NCBI RefSeq assembly: GCF_001997345.1
Contig: NZ_CP019606.1
Span: 1,364,001-1,428,000, forward strand
Length of the DNA: 64,000 nucleotides
Direction of reading: 5' to 3'
Source of the DNA: Tessaracoccus aquimaris
GTDB taxonomy: Bacteria > Actinomycetota > Actinomycetes > Propionibacteriales > Propionibacteriaceae
Shown: positions 11,163 to 20,996 of the stretch, piece after piece
Numbering within the stretch: position 1 is the stretch's first letter
Layout: every line of letters starts with the position of its first letter
Notes under the pieces: generated by a model
Databases searched by the model: none
What the model was told of the DNA's origin: nothing
What the model saw: the letters and a program-made list of their open reading frames with translations, nothing else
Position numbers and translations under genes: made by a program

Positions 11163-11226
11163 CGCCAAGCCACGGCCGACCGCGCAGCCATCGGCACTCC
11201 TCGCGCGGGCCGGGTCGGGACTTGCG

Positions 11227-11306
11227 TTGAGCAGTAGTCCACGTTCGACGTCCGACCCGAGCCGTTTTCACGTTCCAACCAGCAACGAACACCGAATGCT
11301 GCTCAA
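11227..11306. repeat. 80-nt palindromic element, copy C2
   Basis: Exactly 80 nt, about 92% identical to C1 and 144 bp downstream of it in the same orientation. The rest of the 310-bp gap before treY holds only the conserved flanks and the treY promoter box. Confidence 0.8.
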
Positions 11307-11359
11307 CGCCAAGCCCATCCCAGGGAACTCGTCGAAGAGCCTCAGACCACCGACTCCAA

Positions 11360-11365
11360 TAGAGT
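11360..11365 (+). promoter_or_regulatory. -10 box of treY (leaderless)
   Basis: TAGAGT ends 7 nt before GTG 11372. An overlapping ATG at 11370 is in another frame. Confidence 0.55.
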
Positions 11366-11371
11366 GGCGAT

Positions 11372-13906
11372 GTGCAGCAACGATCAGATCTCGCCCTGCC
11401 CACGTCGACCTACCGGCTTCAGCTCAACGAGGGATTCACCTTCGACGATGCGGTCGCCCAGGTCCCCTACCTGGCCGACCTCGGCGTCACGCACATCTTC
11501 TGCTCCCCCATCCTGCAGGCCGCGCCCGGCTCGATGCACGGCTATGACGTCGTCGACCACACGCGCATCTCGGCCGACTGCGGCGGTGAGGCCGGGTTCC
11601 GACGGCTCGCCGACGCCGCGCACGCGGCAGGGCTCGGCATCGTCGTCGACGTGGTGCCCAACCACATGGCCGTGCCCACCCCGATCTGGAAGAACGCCGC
11701 CCTGTGGGACGTGCTGCGCAACGGCGCCGCCTCCGCGTACGCCGCCTGGTTCGACGTCGACCTCAGCTCCTCCCGGGCCGTCCTGATGCCGGTGCTCGGC
11801 CGCCGGATCGGCGACGAACTGGCCGACGGCAACATCCGCGTCGAGAGGCGAGACGTCGGGGGCACGAGGAGCCGGTGGTCGCCTACTTCGACCACGTCTT
11901 CCCGATCAGGCCCGGCACCGAGGACCTTTCGATCGACGAACTGCTGGAGCGGCAGTGGTACCGGCTGGCCTACTGGAAGGTCGCCAACGAGGAGCTCAAC
12001 TACCGACGCTTCTTCGACGTCGACACCCTGGCGGCGCTGCGCGTCGAGGATGACGACGTGTTCGACGCCACCCACAAACTGCTGCTCGAGTTGTTCCGCG
12101 AGGGGCTGATCGACGGGTTCCGGATCGATCATCCCGACGGCCTCGCCACCCCGCGCGGCTACCTGCAGCGGCTGCACCGCGCCACCGGCGGCGCCTGGGT
12201 CGTCGTCGAGAAGATCCTCGAGCCGCACGAGCACCTGCCGCCCGGTTCGCGCTGCGCGGGCACCACGGGATACGACTCGCTGCTGCGCGTCGAGGGCCTG
12301 TTCAACGATCCGAACCAGCTTCCGAAGCTCGACGAGATCTGGGAGCGGCTCGGCGGCGCGGGTGAGGGCGGCTTCTCGCAGGTTCTGCTCGCCGCCAAGC
12401 GCGAGGTCGTGCGAACCATGCTGTTCACGGAGGTCAACCGGCTGACGTCGATCGCGGTGGCGATCTGCGAGTCCGACCTGGCCCTCTACGACCACACCAG
12501 GCGCGAGATGGGTCGCACCATCGCCGAACTCCTGGTCCAGATGGACCGCTACCGCGCGTACGTCGAGCCCGGTATCGCCGCCCCGAGGCGGAGCGCCAGG
12601 TGATCGCCGAGGCCGCCGACCGGGTCCGCCCGGAACTCGACGACGACGAGTCCTCGACGCTCGACCTGATCGTGCGACTGGTGCTTGGCGACGCGCCCGC
12701 AGGTGAGGGAGGCGGGGCCGAGACGCTGCCGAACATTTCGCACCGCCCGGGGTCGGGCGAGGATCCGGTGGCCGCGCTGCGGGCGGAGTTCATGATCCGC
12801 TTCGCGCAGACCTGCGGCCCCGTGATGGCCAAGTCGAAGGAGGACACGGCCTTCTACCGCTGGACCCGCTTCCTCGCCGTCAACGAGGTGGGGAGCGAGC
12901 CGACCATCGTCGGCATCTCCGCCGACGCCTTCCACGACTTCTGCACCCAACTCGGCTCCGCGTGGCCCGCCACGATGACGACGCTCTCGACGCACGACAC
13001 CAAGCGCTCCGAGGACGTCCGCGCCAGGATGTCGGCGATGCTCGAGCACGCCAAGGAATGGGACGCATGCCTGACCGAGCTGAGGTCGGCCACGGATGAG
13101 GCGCGCTCGCCGCTGGTCGACGGGCCGACCGAACTGCTGCTGTGGCAGACGTTGGCCGCGACCTGGCGGCTGCCGGGGACCGCTGCCGGTAGCGAGCCGA
13201 TCACGGGCGAGCGGCTCTCCGGCTACCTCACCAAGGCGATGCGGGAGGCCAAGGCGTACACGACCTGGACCTCCCCCGACGCGGCCTACGAGGACGCCGT
13301 CCAGACCCTCGCGCAGACGGCACTCGCAGACGAGCGGGTCGCGGCCGCGCTCGACGCGTTCGTCGCGGCAAGCTACGAGACGACCCGCGGCATCATCCTC
13401 GGCTCCAAGCTGATCCAACTGACCATGCCCGGAGTGCCGGACCTGTACCAGGGCAACGAGATCGTCGACCTGTCGCTGGTCGACCCCGACAACCGACGCC
13501 CCGTCGACTACGGCGCGCGTCGCGCGCTGCTCGCCGACACCGAGGCGGACTCCCTCGACGCGGAGAAGATGCTGGTCGTCAGGGAGGCGCTCCGGCTGCG
13601 CCGGGACCACCCCGATGCGTTCCGGGGGCCACGTCGTCCTACTCGCCGGTGGCGACCACGTCGGGGCAGGCGGTCGCGTTCGCGAGGGGCGTCGCGGGCG
13701 AGGAACGACTCACCGCGATCACCGTCGCGGCGCGGTTCAACTCGCAACTCACCGAGCGCGGCGGCTGGGGCGAGCACCAGATCATCCTCCCCGAGGGCCG
13801 CTGGCGCGACGCGCTGTCGGGCCGCGAGTTCGACGGCGGCCAGGTTCCGCTCGTCGACGTGCTGGAGCGGCGTCCCGTCGCCCTGCTGACGGTGGCCGCC
13901 CCGTGA
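11372..13906 (+). CDS. treY: maltooligosyltrehalose synthase TreY (frame broken three times)
   Basis: Isomerises the terminal alpha-1,4 bond of maltodextrin to the alpha,alpha-1,1 bond of trehalose. Motifs in order: STYRLQLNEGFTFDDA, VVDVVPNHMAV, LIDGFRIDHPDGLATP (nucleophile Asp), WVVVEKILEPHE (acid Glu), STHDTKRSEDVRARM and PGVPDLYQGNE. Three breaks occur, at G 11858-11862, C 12581-12584 and G 13624-13628. Each is repaired by one base and the sum gives 845 aa, a normal length. Three independent lesions in one gene with perfect flanking homology argue for sequencing errors, though a decaying gene cannot be excluded. Its stop overlaps the treZ start. Confidence 0.92.
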
Positions 13907-15633
13907 CGGCGGGGAGCGTCTGGGCGCCGTCCGCCGGATCGCTGTCGCTGCGACTCGGCGACGGAAGCGATCTCGCGATGCTGCCCGAACCCGAGGGCTG
14001 GTACCGGCCCGAGCGGGCGCTCCTGCCGGGCGAGCGCTACGGGTTCATCGTCGACGGCGATGGCCCGTTCCCCGACCCGCGTTCGCTCAGCCTGCCCGAC
14101 GGCGTGCACGGCCTGAGCCGCGTCGTCGACCCCGCGATCTTCGGCAGGGCAACGAACTGGCCCGGTCGGCAGGTGCTTGGCGGCGTCCTGTACGAGATGC
14201 ATGTCGGCACCTTCACGGCCGAGGGCACCCTCGACGCCGCGGTCGCCCGGCTCGACGACCTCGTCGCACTGGGGGTGGACGCCGTCGAACTGCTGCCGCT
14301 CGCCGCGTTCGCCGGCGAGCGCGGTTGGGGCTACGACGGGGTCGCGCCGTGGTCGGTGCACGAGGGCTATGGCGGCCAGGAGGCGCTGGTGCGCTTCGTC
14401 GACGCCGCGCACGCGAGGGGGCTCGGCGTGATCCTCGACGTCGTGCACAACCATCTCGGACCGGAGGGCGCCTATGTGTCCCGCTTCGGCCGCTACTTCA
14501 GCCCCCGGCACCAGACGCCGTGGGGCGACGGGATCAACCTCGACGACGACGGGTCGGCTCAGGTGCGCGACTACCTGATCGGCTCCGCGCGCCACTTCCT
14601 GGTCGACGTCGGGGTGGACGGGCTCCGCCTCGACGCGGTGCACGCGCTTGCCGACGACTCCCCCACGCACTTCTTGGCGGAGTTGTCGCTGCGCAAGGCA
14701 GAGTGGGAGGCCGAGACCGGCCGGGCCATGACGCTGATCGCCGAGTCCGACCTGAATCGGCCGAGCATGGTGATGCCGGTCGGCACCGAGCCAGAGGCGC
14801 GGGGGATGGACGCTCAGTGGGCCGACGACGTGCACCACGCGCTGCACGCGTTCTTCGGCAGGGAGCAGTCGGGCTACTACGTGGACTTCGGCGACGCGCA
14901 TGCACTCGCGAAGGCCCTGACGAGGGTGTTCATCCATGACGGCGGATTCTCTCGGTTCCGCGGCCAGGACTGGGGCGCCCCGGTCGACCCGGACAGCCCG
15001 TACTACGACGGCCACTCGTTCGTGGTGTTCCTGCAGGACCACGATCAGGTCGGCAACCGCGCCGTCGGCGACCGGTTCGCGCAGCACGCCGGCGCGGATG
15101 ACCAGGCGGCAGCGGCCGCCCTCTACCTGTTGTCGGCCTTCACGCCGATGCTGTTCATGGGCGAGGAGTGGGCTGCCAGCGCGCCGTTCCCGTTCTTCAG
15201 CCACCTCGGCCCGGACCTCGGGCCGCTGGTGACGGCCGGCCGGGCGCGCGAGTTCGCCGCGATGGGCTGGGACGCCGCCACCCCCGATCCGCAGGCAGGG
15301 GCGACCTTCGACTCGGCAAAGCTCGACTGGGCCGAGCGGGCAGATCCCGGGCATGCCCGGATGCTGGCCTGGTACCAGAAGCTGATCGGGCTGCGTCGCG
15401 ACCACGAGGACCTGCGCGACCCGCGCCTGGGCGCCGTCCGCGTCGACGTCATCGACCCGAACACCCTGGCGATGCGGCGCGGCGACTTCCTGGTGGTCGC
15501 GACCCGCTCGACCTCGACGGTCCAGATCGACGAGCGCGACGAGGTCGTGGCCACGTGGAGCGAGGTCGCCCGGCCAACCGCGACCGAACTGATCCTCTCC
15601 TCCCCCGGCGCCACAATCCTCCGCCGCTCCTGA
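13903..15633 (+). CDS. treZ: maltooligosyltrehalose trehalohydrolase TreZ
   Basis: Releases trehalose from the product of TreY. The gene starts at GTG 13903 inside the treY stop (GTGA) and encodes 576 aa, the usual size. An N-terminal beta domain opens VWAPSAGSLSLRLG. The GH13_10 motifs follow: VILDVVHNHLGPEG, GVDGLRLDAVHAL (nucleophile Asp), LIAESDLN (acid Glu) and FLQDHDQVGNRA. The frame is intact. With GlgX upstream this completes the TreX-TreY-TreZ route from glycogen to trehalose. Confidence 0.96.
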   Translation: MTAGSVWAPSAGSLSLRLGDGSDLAMLPEPEGWYRPERALLPGERYGFIVDGDGPFPDPRSLSLPDGVHGLSRVVDPAIFGRATNWPGRQVLGGVLYEMHVGTFTAEGTLDAAVARLDDLVALGVDAVELLPLAAFAGERGWGYDGVAPWSVHEGYGGQEALVRFVDAAHARGLGVILDVVHNHLGPEGAYVSRFGRYFSPRHQTPWGDGINLDDDGSAQVRDYLIGSARHFLVDVGVDGLRLDAVHALADDSPTHFLAELSLRKAEWEAETGRAMTLIAESDLNRPSMVMPVGTEPEARGMDAQWADDVHHALHAFFGREQSGYYVDFGDAHALAKALTRVFIHDGGFSRFRGQDWGAPVDPDSPYYDGHSFVVFLQDHDQVGNRAVGDRFAQHAGADDQAAAAALYLLSAFTPMLFMGEEWAASAPFPFFSHLGPDLGPLVTAGRAREFAAMGWDAATPDPQAGATFDSAKLDWAERADPGHARMLAWYQKLIGLRRDHEDLRDPRLGAVRVDVIDPNTLAMRRGDFLVVATRSTSTVQIDERDEVVATWSEVARPTATELILSSPGATILRRS

Positions 15634-15667
15634 CCCCCTCTGCGCGGACCGGGGTGCGGGTCTTCCG

Positions 15668-15747
15668 TTGAGCATGTTCGGTTGCTCGTTGCTCCACGCG
15701 CCAGGTTTGAACGTGCGAATCGCAAACGAGTTACCAAACATGCTCAA
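15668..15747. repeat. 80-nt palindromic element, copy A
   Basis: Starts 35 nt after the treZ stop. The arms TTGAGCATGTTCGGTTGCTC and GAGTTACCAAACATGCTCAA form a stem of about 24 bp with a few mismatches around a variable centre that contains TTTGAACGTG. It matches the reverse complement of copy B. Confidence 0.85.
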
Positions 15748-17413
15748 GATCCCACCCGAGCGACACATCGGTGCTGCGCAAGAAGGCGCATTCGCTTCCG
15801 GACCCTTCGACAGGCGCAGGAAACGGCCGCCCCGGCTGACCGGCAGGCAACCCTCCACGAGAGCGAATCGGACCCCTCGACGAGCTCGGGGAACGGTGGC
15901 AGAGTCCTCACGCACGGTAGCGAGGATTTCGACGCGCTGGTCGCCGCTCCGCGCCGCCCACCGGCTCAATCAGCCACGACCGGCCGCGGCTGACCGGGCA
16001 GACGGTCGCCCAATGCTTCCAAGAGGGCGTCACTTTCGGACGCTTGGACAAGCTCAGACGACGGCTGTAAGTCCCGGACCGCGACAGAGCGATCGCCAAG
16101 CGACGAAGCACAAACGACGCTTGGTGGCAGAAGACTCGACCACGCCACAGCGCAACGGGAGATGCCGAGAATACGGCCGTGAGCCTCCGTCGCCCCTTCT
16201 GCGCCGCATGCCCAGCCCGATCAGGCAGGAACTGGCCTCACGCCTCGTCCAACCCGACCCGAACGGGGCGACCGGGCGGCGCGCGCCGCGGTCGCGTACT
16301 CCAGGGCACGGCACCCAACCACCAGCAGAACGCGAGCAACCGGGCAGACACGGACGGGACGCCGGGCGGCCTCAACCACCCGAGCACAAGCACCCCGATG
16401 GAGTCAGCGACACGGGCGCACGGCGCCGCCCGGCTCCCGGCCGCGGCTGACCGGACAGAGGCACTCCCAGTGCTGCGCAAGAAGGCGCCTTCGCTTTCGG
16501 ACCCTCCATGAGGGCCAATCGGACCCCTCGACGAGCTCGGGGAACGGTGGCCAAGTCCTCACGCAAGGTCACGAGGATTTCGACACGCTGGTCGCCGCTC
16601 CGCGCCGCCCACCGGCTCAATCAGCCACGACCGGCCGCGGCTGACCGGGCAGACGGTCGCCCAATGCTTCCAAGAGGGCGTCACTTTCGGACGCTTGGAC
16701 AAGCTCAGACGACGGCTGTAAGTCCCGGACCGCGACAGAGCGATCGCCAAGCGACGAAGCACAAACGACGCTTGGTGGCAGAAGACTCGACCACGCCACA
16801 GCGCAACGGGAGATGCCGAGAATACGGCCGTGAGCCTCCGTCGCCCCTTCTGCGCCGCATGCCCAGCCCGATCAGGCAGGAACTGGCCTCACGCCTCGTC
16901 CAACCCGACCCGAACGGGGCGACCGGGCGGCGCGCGCCGCGGTCGCGTACTCCAGGGCACGGCACCCAACCACCAGCAGAACGCGAGCAACCGGGCAGAC
17001 ACGGACGGGACGCCGGGCGGCCTCAACCACCCGACCACAAGCACACCGACCAAGTCAGCGACACCGACCACGGCGCCGCCCGGCTCCCGGCCGCGGCTGA
17101 CCGGACAGAGGCACTCCCAGTGCTGCCCAAGAAGGCGCATCCGCATTCGGACCCTCTCCATGAGGGCCAATCGGACCCCTCGACGAGCTCGGGGAACGGT
17201 GGTCAAGTCCTCACGCAAGGTCACGCGAATTTCGACACGCTGGTCGCCGCTCCGGCCGCCCACCGGCTCAATCAGCAGCGACCGGCCGCGGCTGACCGGA
17301 CAGAGGTACTCCCGGTGCTGCCCAAGAAGGCGCATTCGCACTCGGACCCCTCGACAAGCTCGGGGAACGGTGCTCACGTCCCTCGGACGCTACCGACAAG
17401 CCCCGGGAGAGGC
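15748..17413. repeat. non-coding 1.7-kb region with a 651-bp tandem duplication and a truncated third copy
   Basis: Copy 1 runs about 15870-16520, copy 2 about 16521-17172. More than 400 bp in the middle are identical. A third copy from 17173 to about 17370 lacks the middle, apparently by recombination between the short repeats CCGGCCGCGGCTGACCGG present twice per unit. A block GTGCTGCGCAAGAAGGCGC recurs near 15771, 16470, 17120 and 17315. REP-like palindromes CCCCTCGACGAGCTCGGGG lie at about 15873, 16524, 17176 and (variant) 17347. No gene is supported: the open frames have no recognisable products. Confidence 0.85.
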
Positions 17414-18312
17414 TCAGAACAGGACGGTCGCCAAGCGACGACGGGCCTTCAACACCACAGGCTCGGTGCGACCTGCGATCTCGAACAGGTCGAGGATCCG
17501 AAGCCGGATCCGCTCGCGATCCTCGGGCGTGCTGTCAGCCGCCAACCCAAGCAGGCGATCGAACGCCTCCTCGTAGCGGCCGTTGATGACCTCCAGGTCG
17601 GCAGCATCGAACTGGGCGTCGATGTCGTCAGGCTTAGCCGCCGCATCGGCGACGATGGCAGCCCCGTCGAAGCTGGCCGAGCGCTGCAGCAGCGCGGCTT
17701 GGGCGCGACCCGCCAGCACCTCAGGGTCGTGCGGGGTCTCCTTCAGGAGCGCCTCGAACTCCTCGACGGCCTTCGCGAAGTCGCCAGCCTCCAGGGCAGC
17801 GTCTGCCTTGTCAAACCGCGGGTTCACCGGGGCCCCGGCCGCCTCATCGCCCTCCGGCGCGGCCCCGGCGACCGGCTGGGCCCGACCCGTCAGGCCGTTC
17901 GCCACGGCCAACTGGGCCACCTGATCCAGCAGCGCCGAGATCTCGTCCGCGGCCATCGTGCCCTGGAACAGCGGGGCCATTTGGCCGCCGATCAGTGCGA
18001 CCACCGTCGGCACGGCCTGCACGCCCAACGCCTGCGCGAACCTCGGCTCCGCGTCGACGTCGATGCGTCCCAGCAGGAAGCGGCCACCGGCGGCGTTGAC
18101 GAGGCCTGCGAGCGTCGTCGACACCTCCTGGCCTGCGGGGTCCCGCTGCGAGAAGAACTCGAGGATGACCGGGTACTGCATCGACTGGGTCGCAAGGGTC
18201 TGGAAGTCCGCCTCCGTGACGCTCGTCACGAAGCCTCCGGCCGCGGGAGCGCCGCCCCCGAAAGGCTTGAGAGGTCAACGGCGCCAGGACGGTTGAAGTT
18301 CGCATCGGTCAT
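17414..18312 (-). CDS. thioredoxin-TPR protein, CnoX/YbbN-like (frame broken once)
   Basis: A thioredoxin-like domain (residues about 30-140) with [14 protein letters not shown] at the usual active-site position, where the CxxC is replaced by RDPAG, so it is not a redox thioredoxin. The [10 protein letters not shown] loop follows. The C-terminal half has TPR-type helices ([23 protein letters not shown]). This is the architecture of CnoX chaperedoxin-like proteins of actinobacteria. ATG 18312 gives [19 protein letters not shown]; one extra base in the C run 18255-18259 joins it to the rest (299 aa). Without the repair the gene would start at GTG 18229. Confidence 0.82.
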
Positions 18313-18358
18313 GGGTTCTATCTTGGCCGGGAAGGGGCCCGCCTTCAACCAACGGCCA

Positions 18359-18364
18359 TAGGAT
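18359..18364 (+). promoter_or_regulatory. -10 box of pgm
   Basis: TAGGAT ends 8 nt before ATG 18372, leaving a leader of about one base. Confidence 0.5.
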
Positions 18365-18371
18365 GTTGAGC

Positions 18372-20000
18372 ATGGCACACGAGCGCGCAGGGCAGCCTGC
18401 CCAAGAATCTGATCTGATCAACGTCGACGAGGTCATCGCGGCCTACTACGACCTGATTCCCGACCCGGACAACCCGGACCAGCAGGTCGTCTTCGGAACC
18501 TCCGGCCACCGCGGCTCGAGCCTCGACACCGCATTCAACGAGGCCCACATCGCCGCCACGACTCAGGCGATCGTCGAGTACCGCGCCGCGCAGGGCACCA
18601 CCGGCCCGCTGTTCATCGGCAAGGACACCCACGCGCTCTCCTCCCCCGCCTGGAAGACGGCGATCGAGGTGCTGCACGCCAACGGCGTCGAGGTGCTCGC
18701 CGAACGCGAGGACGAGTACACCCCCACCCCCGCCGTGTCGCGCGCCATCATCCGCTACAACATGGACCGTCGCGACGGCCTGGCCGACGGCATCGTCGTG
18801 ACGCCGTCGCACAACCCGCCCCGCGACGGCGGCTTCAAGTACAACCCGCCAAACGGCGGCCCCGCCGACACCGACGCGACCAAGGTGATCGCGGCCCGCG
18901 CGAACGAGTTGCTCGGCGACTTCCGCTCCATCAAGCGTCACCCGTACGAGCAGATCGCGGGCGAGGTCACGCGCTACGACTACCGGACCCCGTACTGCAG
19001 CGAGTTGACGCAGGTCCTCAACCTTGACGCGATCCGCAACTCGGGCCTGCGGCACGGCGCCGACCCGATGGGCGGGGCCTCCGTGCAGTACTGGGAGTTC
19101 CTCGCCGAGCAGGGCCTGCCCATCGAGGTCGTCAACCCGGTCGTCGATCCGACGTGGCGGTTCATGACGCTCGATACCGACGGCAAGATCCGGATGGACT
19201 GCTCCTCCCCCAACGCGATGGCCTCCCTGGTTCGGCAGCGCGGCGCCTATTCGCTCGCGACGGGCAACGACGCCGACTCCGACCGGCACGGCATCGTGAC
19301 CCCCGACGCGGGCCTGATGAACCCCAATGCCTACCTGGCGGTCGCCATCAACTACCTGTTCGCGAACCGTCCCGGCTGGTCGCCCGAGGCTGGCGTCGGC
19401 AAGACGCTCGTGTCGAGTTCGCTGATCGACAAGGTGGCGGCGAAGCTGGGTCGACGCCTCGTCGAGGTCCCCGTCGGGTTCAAGTGGTTCGTGCCGGGCC
19501 TGACGGACGGGTCGATCGGCTTCGGCGGCGAGGAGTCCGCCGGCGCCTCGTTCCTGACGATGGCTGGCACCACCTGGACGACCGACAAGGACGGCATCCT
19601 GCTCGCCCTGCTGGCCTCCGAGATCCTGGCGGTCACGGGCACGACCCCGAGCCAGCACTACGCGGACCTGGAGGCCGAGTTCGGCAGGTCCTACTACGCG
19701 CGGGTCGACGCCGACGCCAACCGCGACCAGAAGGCCCGCCTGTCGAAGCTGAGTTCCGAGGACGTCACCGTCACGGAACTCGCGGGTGAGCCGATCACGG
19801 CGGTCCTGTCGCACGCCCCCGGTAACGACGCGGCGATCGGCGGCATCAAGGTGACCACCGACAACGCCTGGTTCGCGGCCCGCCCCTCCGGCACCGAGGA
19901 CAAGTACAAGATCTACGCCGAGTCTCTCAAGAGCGCCGAACACCTCGCCGAGGTGCAGGCGGCGGCCAAGACGCTCGTCGACGCGGCCCTGAACGCCTGA
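18372..20000 (+). CDS. pgm: phosphoglucomutase, alpha-D-glucose-specific
   Basis: Interconverts glucose-1-phosphate and glucose-6-phosphate, linking glycogen synthesis and breakdown to glycolysis. The 542-aa protein has [12 protein letters not shown], the active-site phosphoserine loop [13 protein letters not shown] (Ser146), the Mg site [11 protein letters not shown], the sugar loop GFGGEESAG and the phosphate-binding [15 protein letters not shown] 18372 is chosen over ATG 18363 because it fits the promoter box spacing. It is divergent from the thioredoxin-TPR gene with a 59-bp gap. Confidence 0.96.
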   Translation: MAHERAGQPAQESDLINVDEVIAAYYDLIPDPDNPDQQVVFGTSGHRGSSLDTAFNEAHIAATTQAIVEYRAAQGTTGPLFIGKDTHALSSPAWKTAIEVLHANGVEVLAEREDEYTPTPAVSRAIIRYNMDRRDGLADGIVVTPSHNPPRDGGFKYNPPNGGPADTDATKVIAARANELLGDFRSIKRHPYEQIAGEVTRYDYRTPYCSELTQVLNLDAIRNSGLRHGADPMGGASVQYWEFLAEQGLPIEVVNPVVDPTWRFMTLDTDGKIRMDCSSPNAMASLVRQRGAYSLATGNDADSDRHGIVTPDAGLMNPNAYLAVAINYLFANRPGWSPEAGVGKTLVSSSLIDKVAAKLGRRLVEVPVGFKWFVPGLTDGSIGFGGEESAGASFLTMAGTTWTTDKDGILLALLASEILAVTGTTPSQHYADLEAEFGRSYYARVDADANRDQKARLSKLSSEDVTVTELAGEPITAVLSHAPGNDAAIGGIKVTTDNAWFAARPSGTEDKYKIYAESLKSAEHLAEVQAAAKTLVDAALNA

Positions 20001-20054
20001 CGAGAGATCGGGGGCGCGTCCGACACCAACGAACAGGACGCAGACAGGCAGAGA

Positions 20055-20088
20055 GGCGGCGGTCCCTTCGGGGGCCGCCGCCTTCGCG
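20055..20088 (+). terminator. terminator after pgm
   Basis: GGCGGCGGTCCC, a TTCG tetraloop, then GGGGCCGCCGCC and TTCG: a very stable stem with little T tail. Confidence 0.7.
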
Positions 20089-20111
20089 TGTTCAGACTCG
20101 TTATGGCGCGA

Positions 20112-20675
20112 CTAGGTGCCGTCCTCCTCGGTGCCGTCCTCGTCGACGGCCCACCGCTCGACCTGCATGGTCTGACGCAGGCCGGAGAGTTGGATGACAC
20201 GCTGGATGGTCAGGTCCCGCTGCTCGGGGTGCCCGACGTAGCGGATGTCGCGAAGGCCCTGGTCCTGCGCTGCGGACTCGAAGACGAAGTGCCCGTACCC
20301 GCACAACTGCCCCATCAGGGGGCGCATCATCGAGATGTCGAGGATCCGGCTCATCGGCATCGTGGCCAGGTGCGTGTTGAACACCCCGTGCACCCGGAAC
20401 ACCCGCATGTTGGTGATCACGAAGCGGTCCATGAACGCGACGTGCACCTTCCAGATCCCCAGCGCGAGGCAGGCGAGCCCCAGCGCCATGGGCACCCAGA
20501 AGAGTCCCTTGAGCGGGATCATGGCGATGAACAGCGGGATGCTGAGCGCGATCAGGCAGTGCCACCCGAAGGTCGCGGCCCAGTGTTTGCGGACCTCGTC
20601 GATGACGACCTCGCCCTCGACGGTGAGCAGGTGTGCCTCGATGTCGGGCTCCAGGAGTCGCCCCAGGAGGCTCAC
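20112..20675 (-). CDS. bacterial PH-domain membrane protein
   Basis: 187 aa. Two adjacent membrane segments lie at about residues 37-75 (LIALSIPLFIAMI, MALGLACLALGIW). They are followed by a bacterial PH-like domain (FVITNMRVFRVHGVFNTHLATMPMSRILDI) and an acidic tail. This is the YdbS/bPH_2 layout; function unknown, probably at the cytoplasmic face of the membrane. It ends 111 bp from pgm, tail to tail, with the pgm terminator between. A small membrane-protein gene lies 6 bp upstream and may be in the same transcript. Confidence 0.8.
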   Translation of the reverse strand: MSLLGRLLEPDIEAHLLTVEGEVVIDEVRKHWAATFGWHCLIALSIPLFIAMIPLKGLFWVPMALGLACLALGIWKVHVAFMDRFVITNMRVFRVHGVFNTHLATMPMSRILDISMMRPLMGQLCGYGHFVFESAAQDQGLRDIRYVGHPEQRDLTIQRVIQLSGLRQTMQVERWAVDEDGTEEDGT

Positions 20676-20681
20676 GACGCG

Positions 20682-20837
20682 CTACCCGGCGAGGCTGGTG
20701 AAGAAGCGACCGATCGACTCGAAGGCGCCCAGGAAGGTGCGCACAGCCTCCGCCGCTGCCTCCGGTCGCGTGAACAGATAGAACAACACGAACGCGACAA
20801 CGAGCACAAGCAGGATCTTCTTGATCCAATTACCCAC
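20682..20837 (-). CDS. small membrane protein, 51 aa
   Basis: GTG 20837 is preceded by GAGGAGG at 6-nt spacing, which decides the start; the longer frame upstream has no site. One transmembrane helix (KKILLVLVVAFVLFYLFT) is followed by a short amphipathic tail ending RFFTSLAG. I do not recognise the family. It stands 6 bp upstream of the PH-domain gene on the same strand, so the two may act together. Confidence 0.6.
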   Translation of the reverse strand: MGNWIKKILLVLVVAFVLFYLFTRPEAAAEAVRTFLGAFESIGRFFTSLAG

Positions 20838-20984
20838 GACGGTCCTCCTCGCGTAGTTCGTGATCAAGTGTGCACGACGGCGCAACCACAGCAGTGACCG
20901 ACGCGCCGAAGCGGGCCGATCGGGCCAACCTGTCACCCGTCACGATTCCGCCACCCCGCCCAGCCCCACAAAAGGGGGTGTGGG

Positions 20985-20990
20985 AAGCTT
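20985..20990 (+). promoter_or_regulatory. -10-like box of the epimerase gene
   Basis: AAGCTT ends 7 nt before ATG 20997, at the same position as the TAGNNT boxes of other genes. Confidence 0.35.
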
Positions 20991-20996
20991 GGACAC

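Noticed and set aside
11372..13906. treY as a true pseudogene
   Set aside because: All three lesions are one-base losses in C/G runs like those in essential genes of the same window, and the intervening protein sequence is fully conserved.
15748..17413. CRISPR array
   Set aside because: Units are 651 bp with internal short repeats, not regular 25-40-bp repeats with unique spacers; no cas genes.
16508..18361. 617-aa plus-strand open frame through the repeat array and the thioredoxin-TPR gene
   Set aside because: Half is repeat DNA and half is antisense to a real gene; no homology and no ribosome site.
18366..18374. TTGAGCATG just before pgm as a further 80-nt element
   Set aside because: Only one half is present; no TGCTCAA end follows at the right distance.
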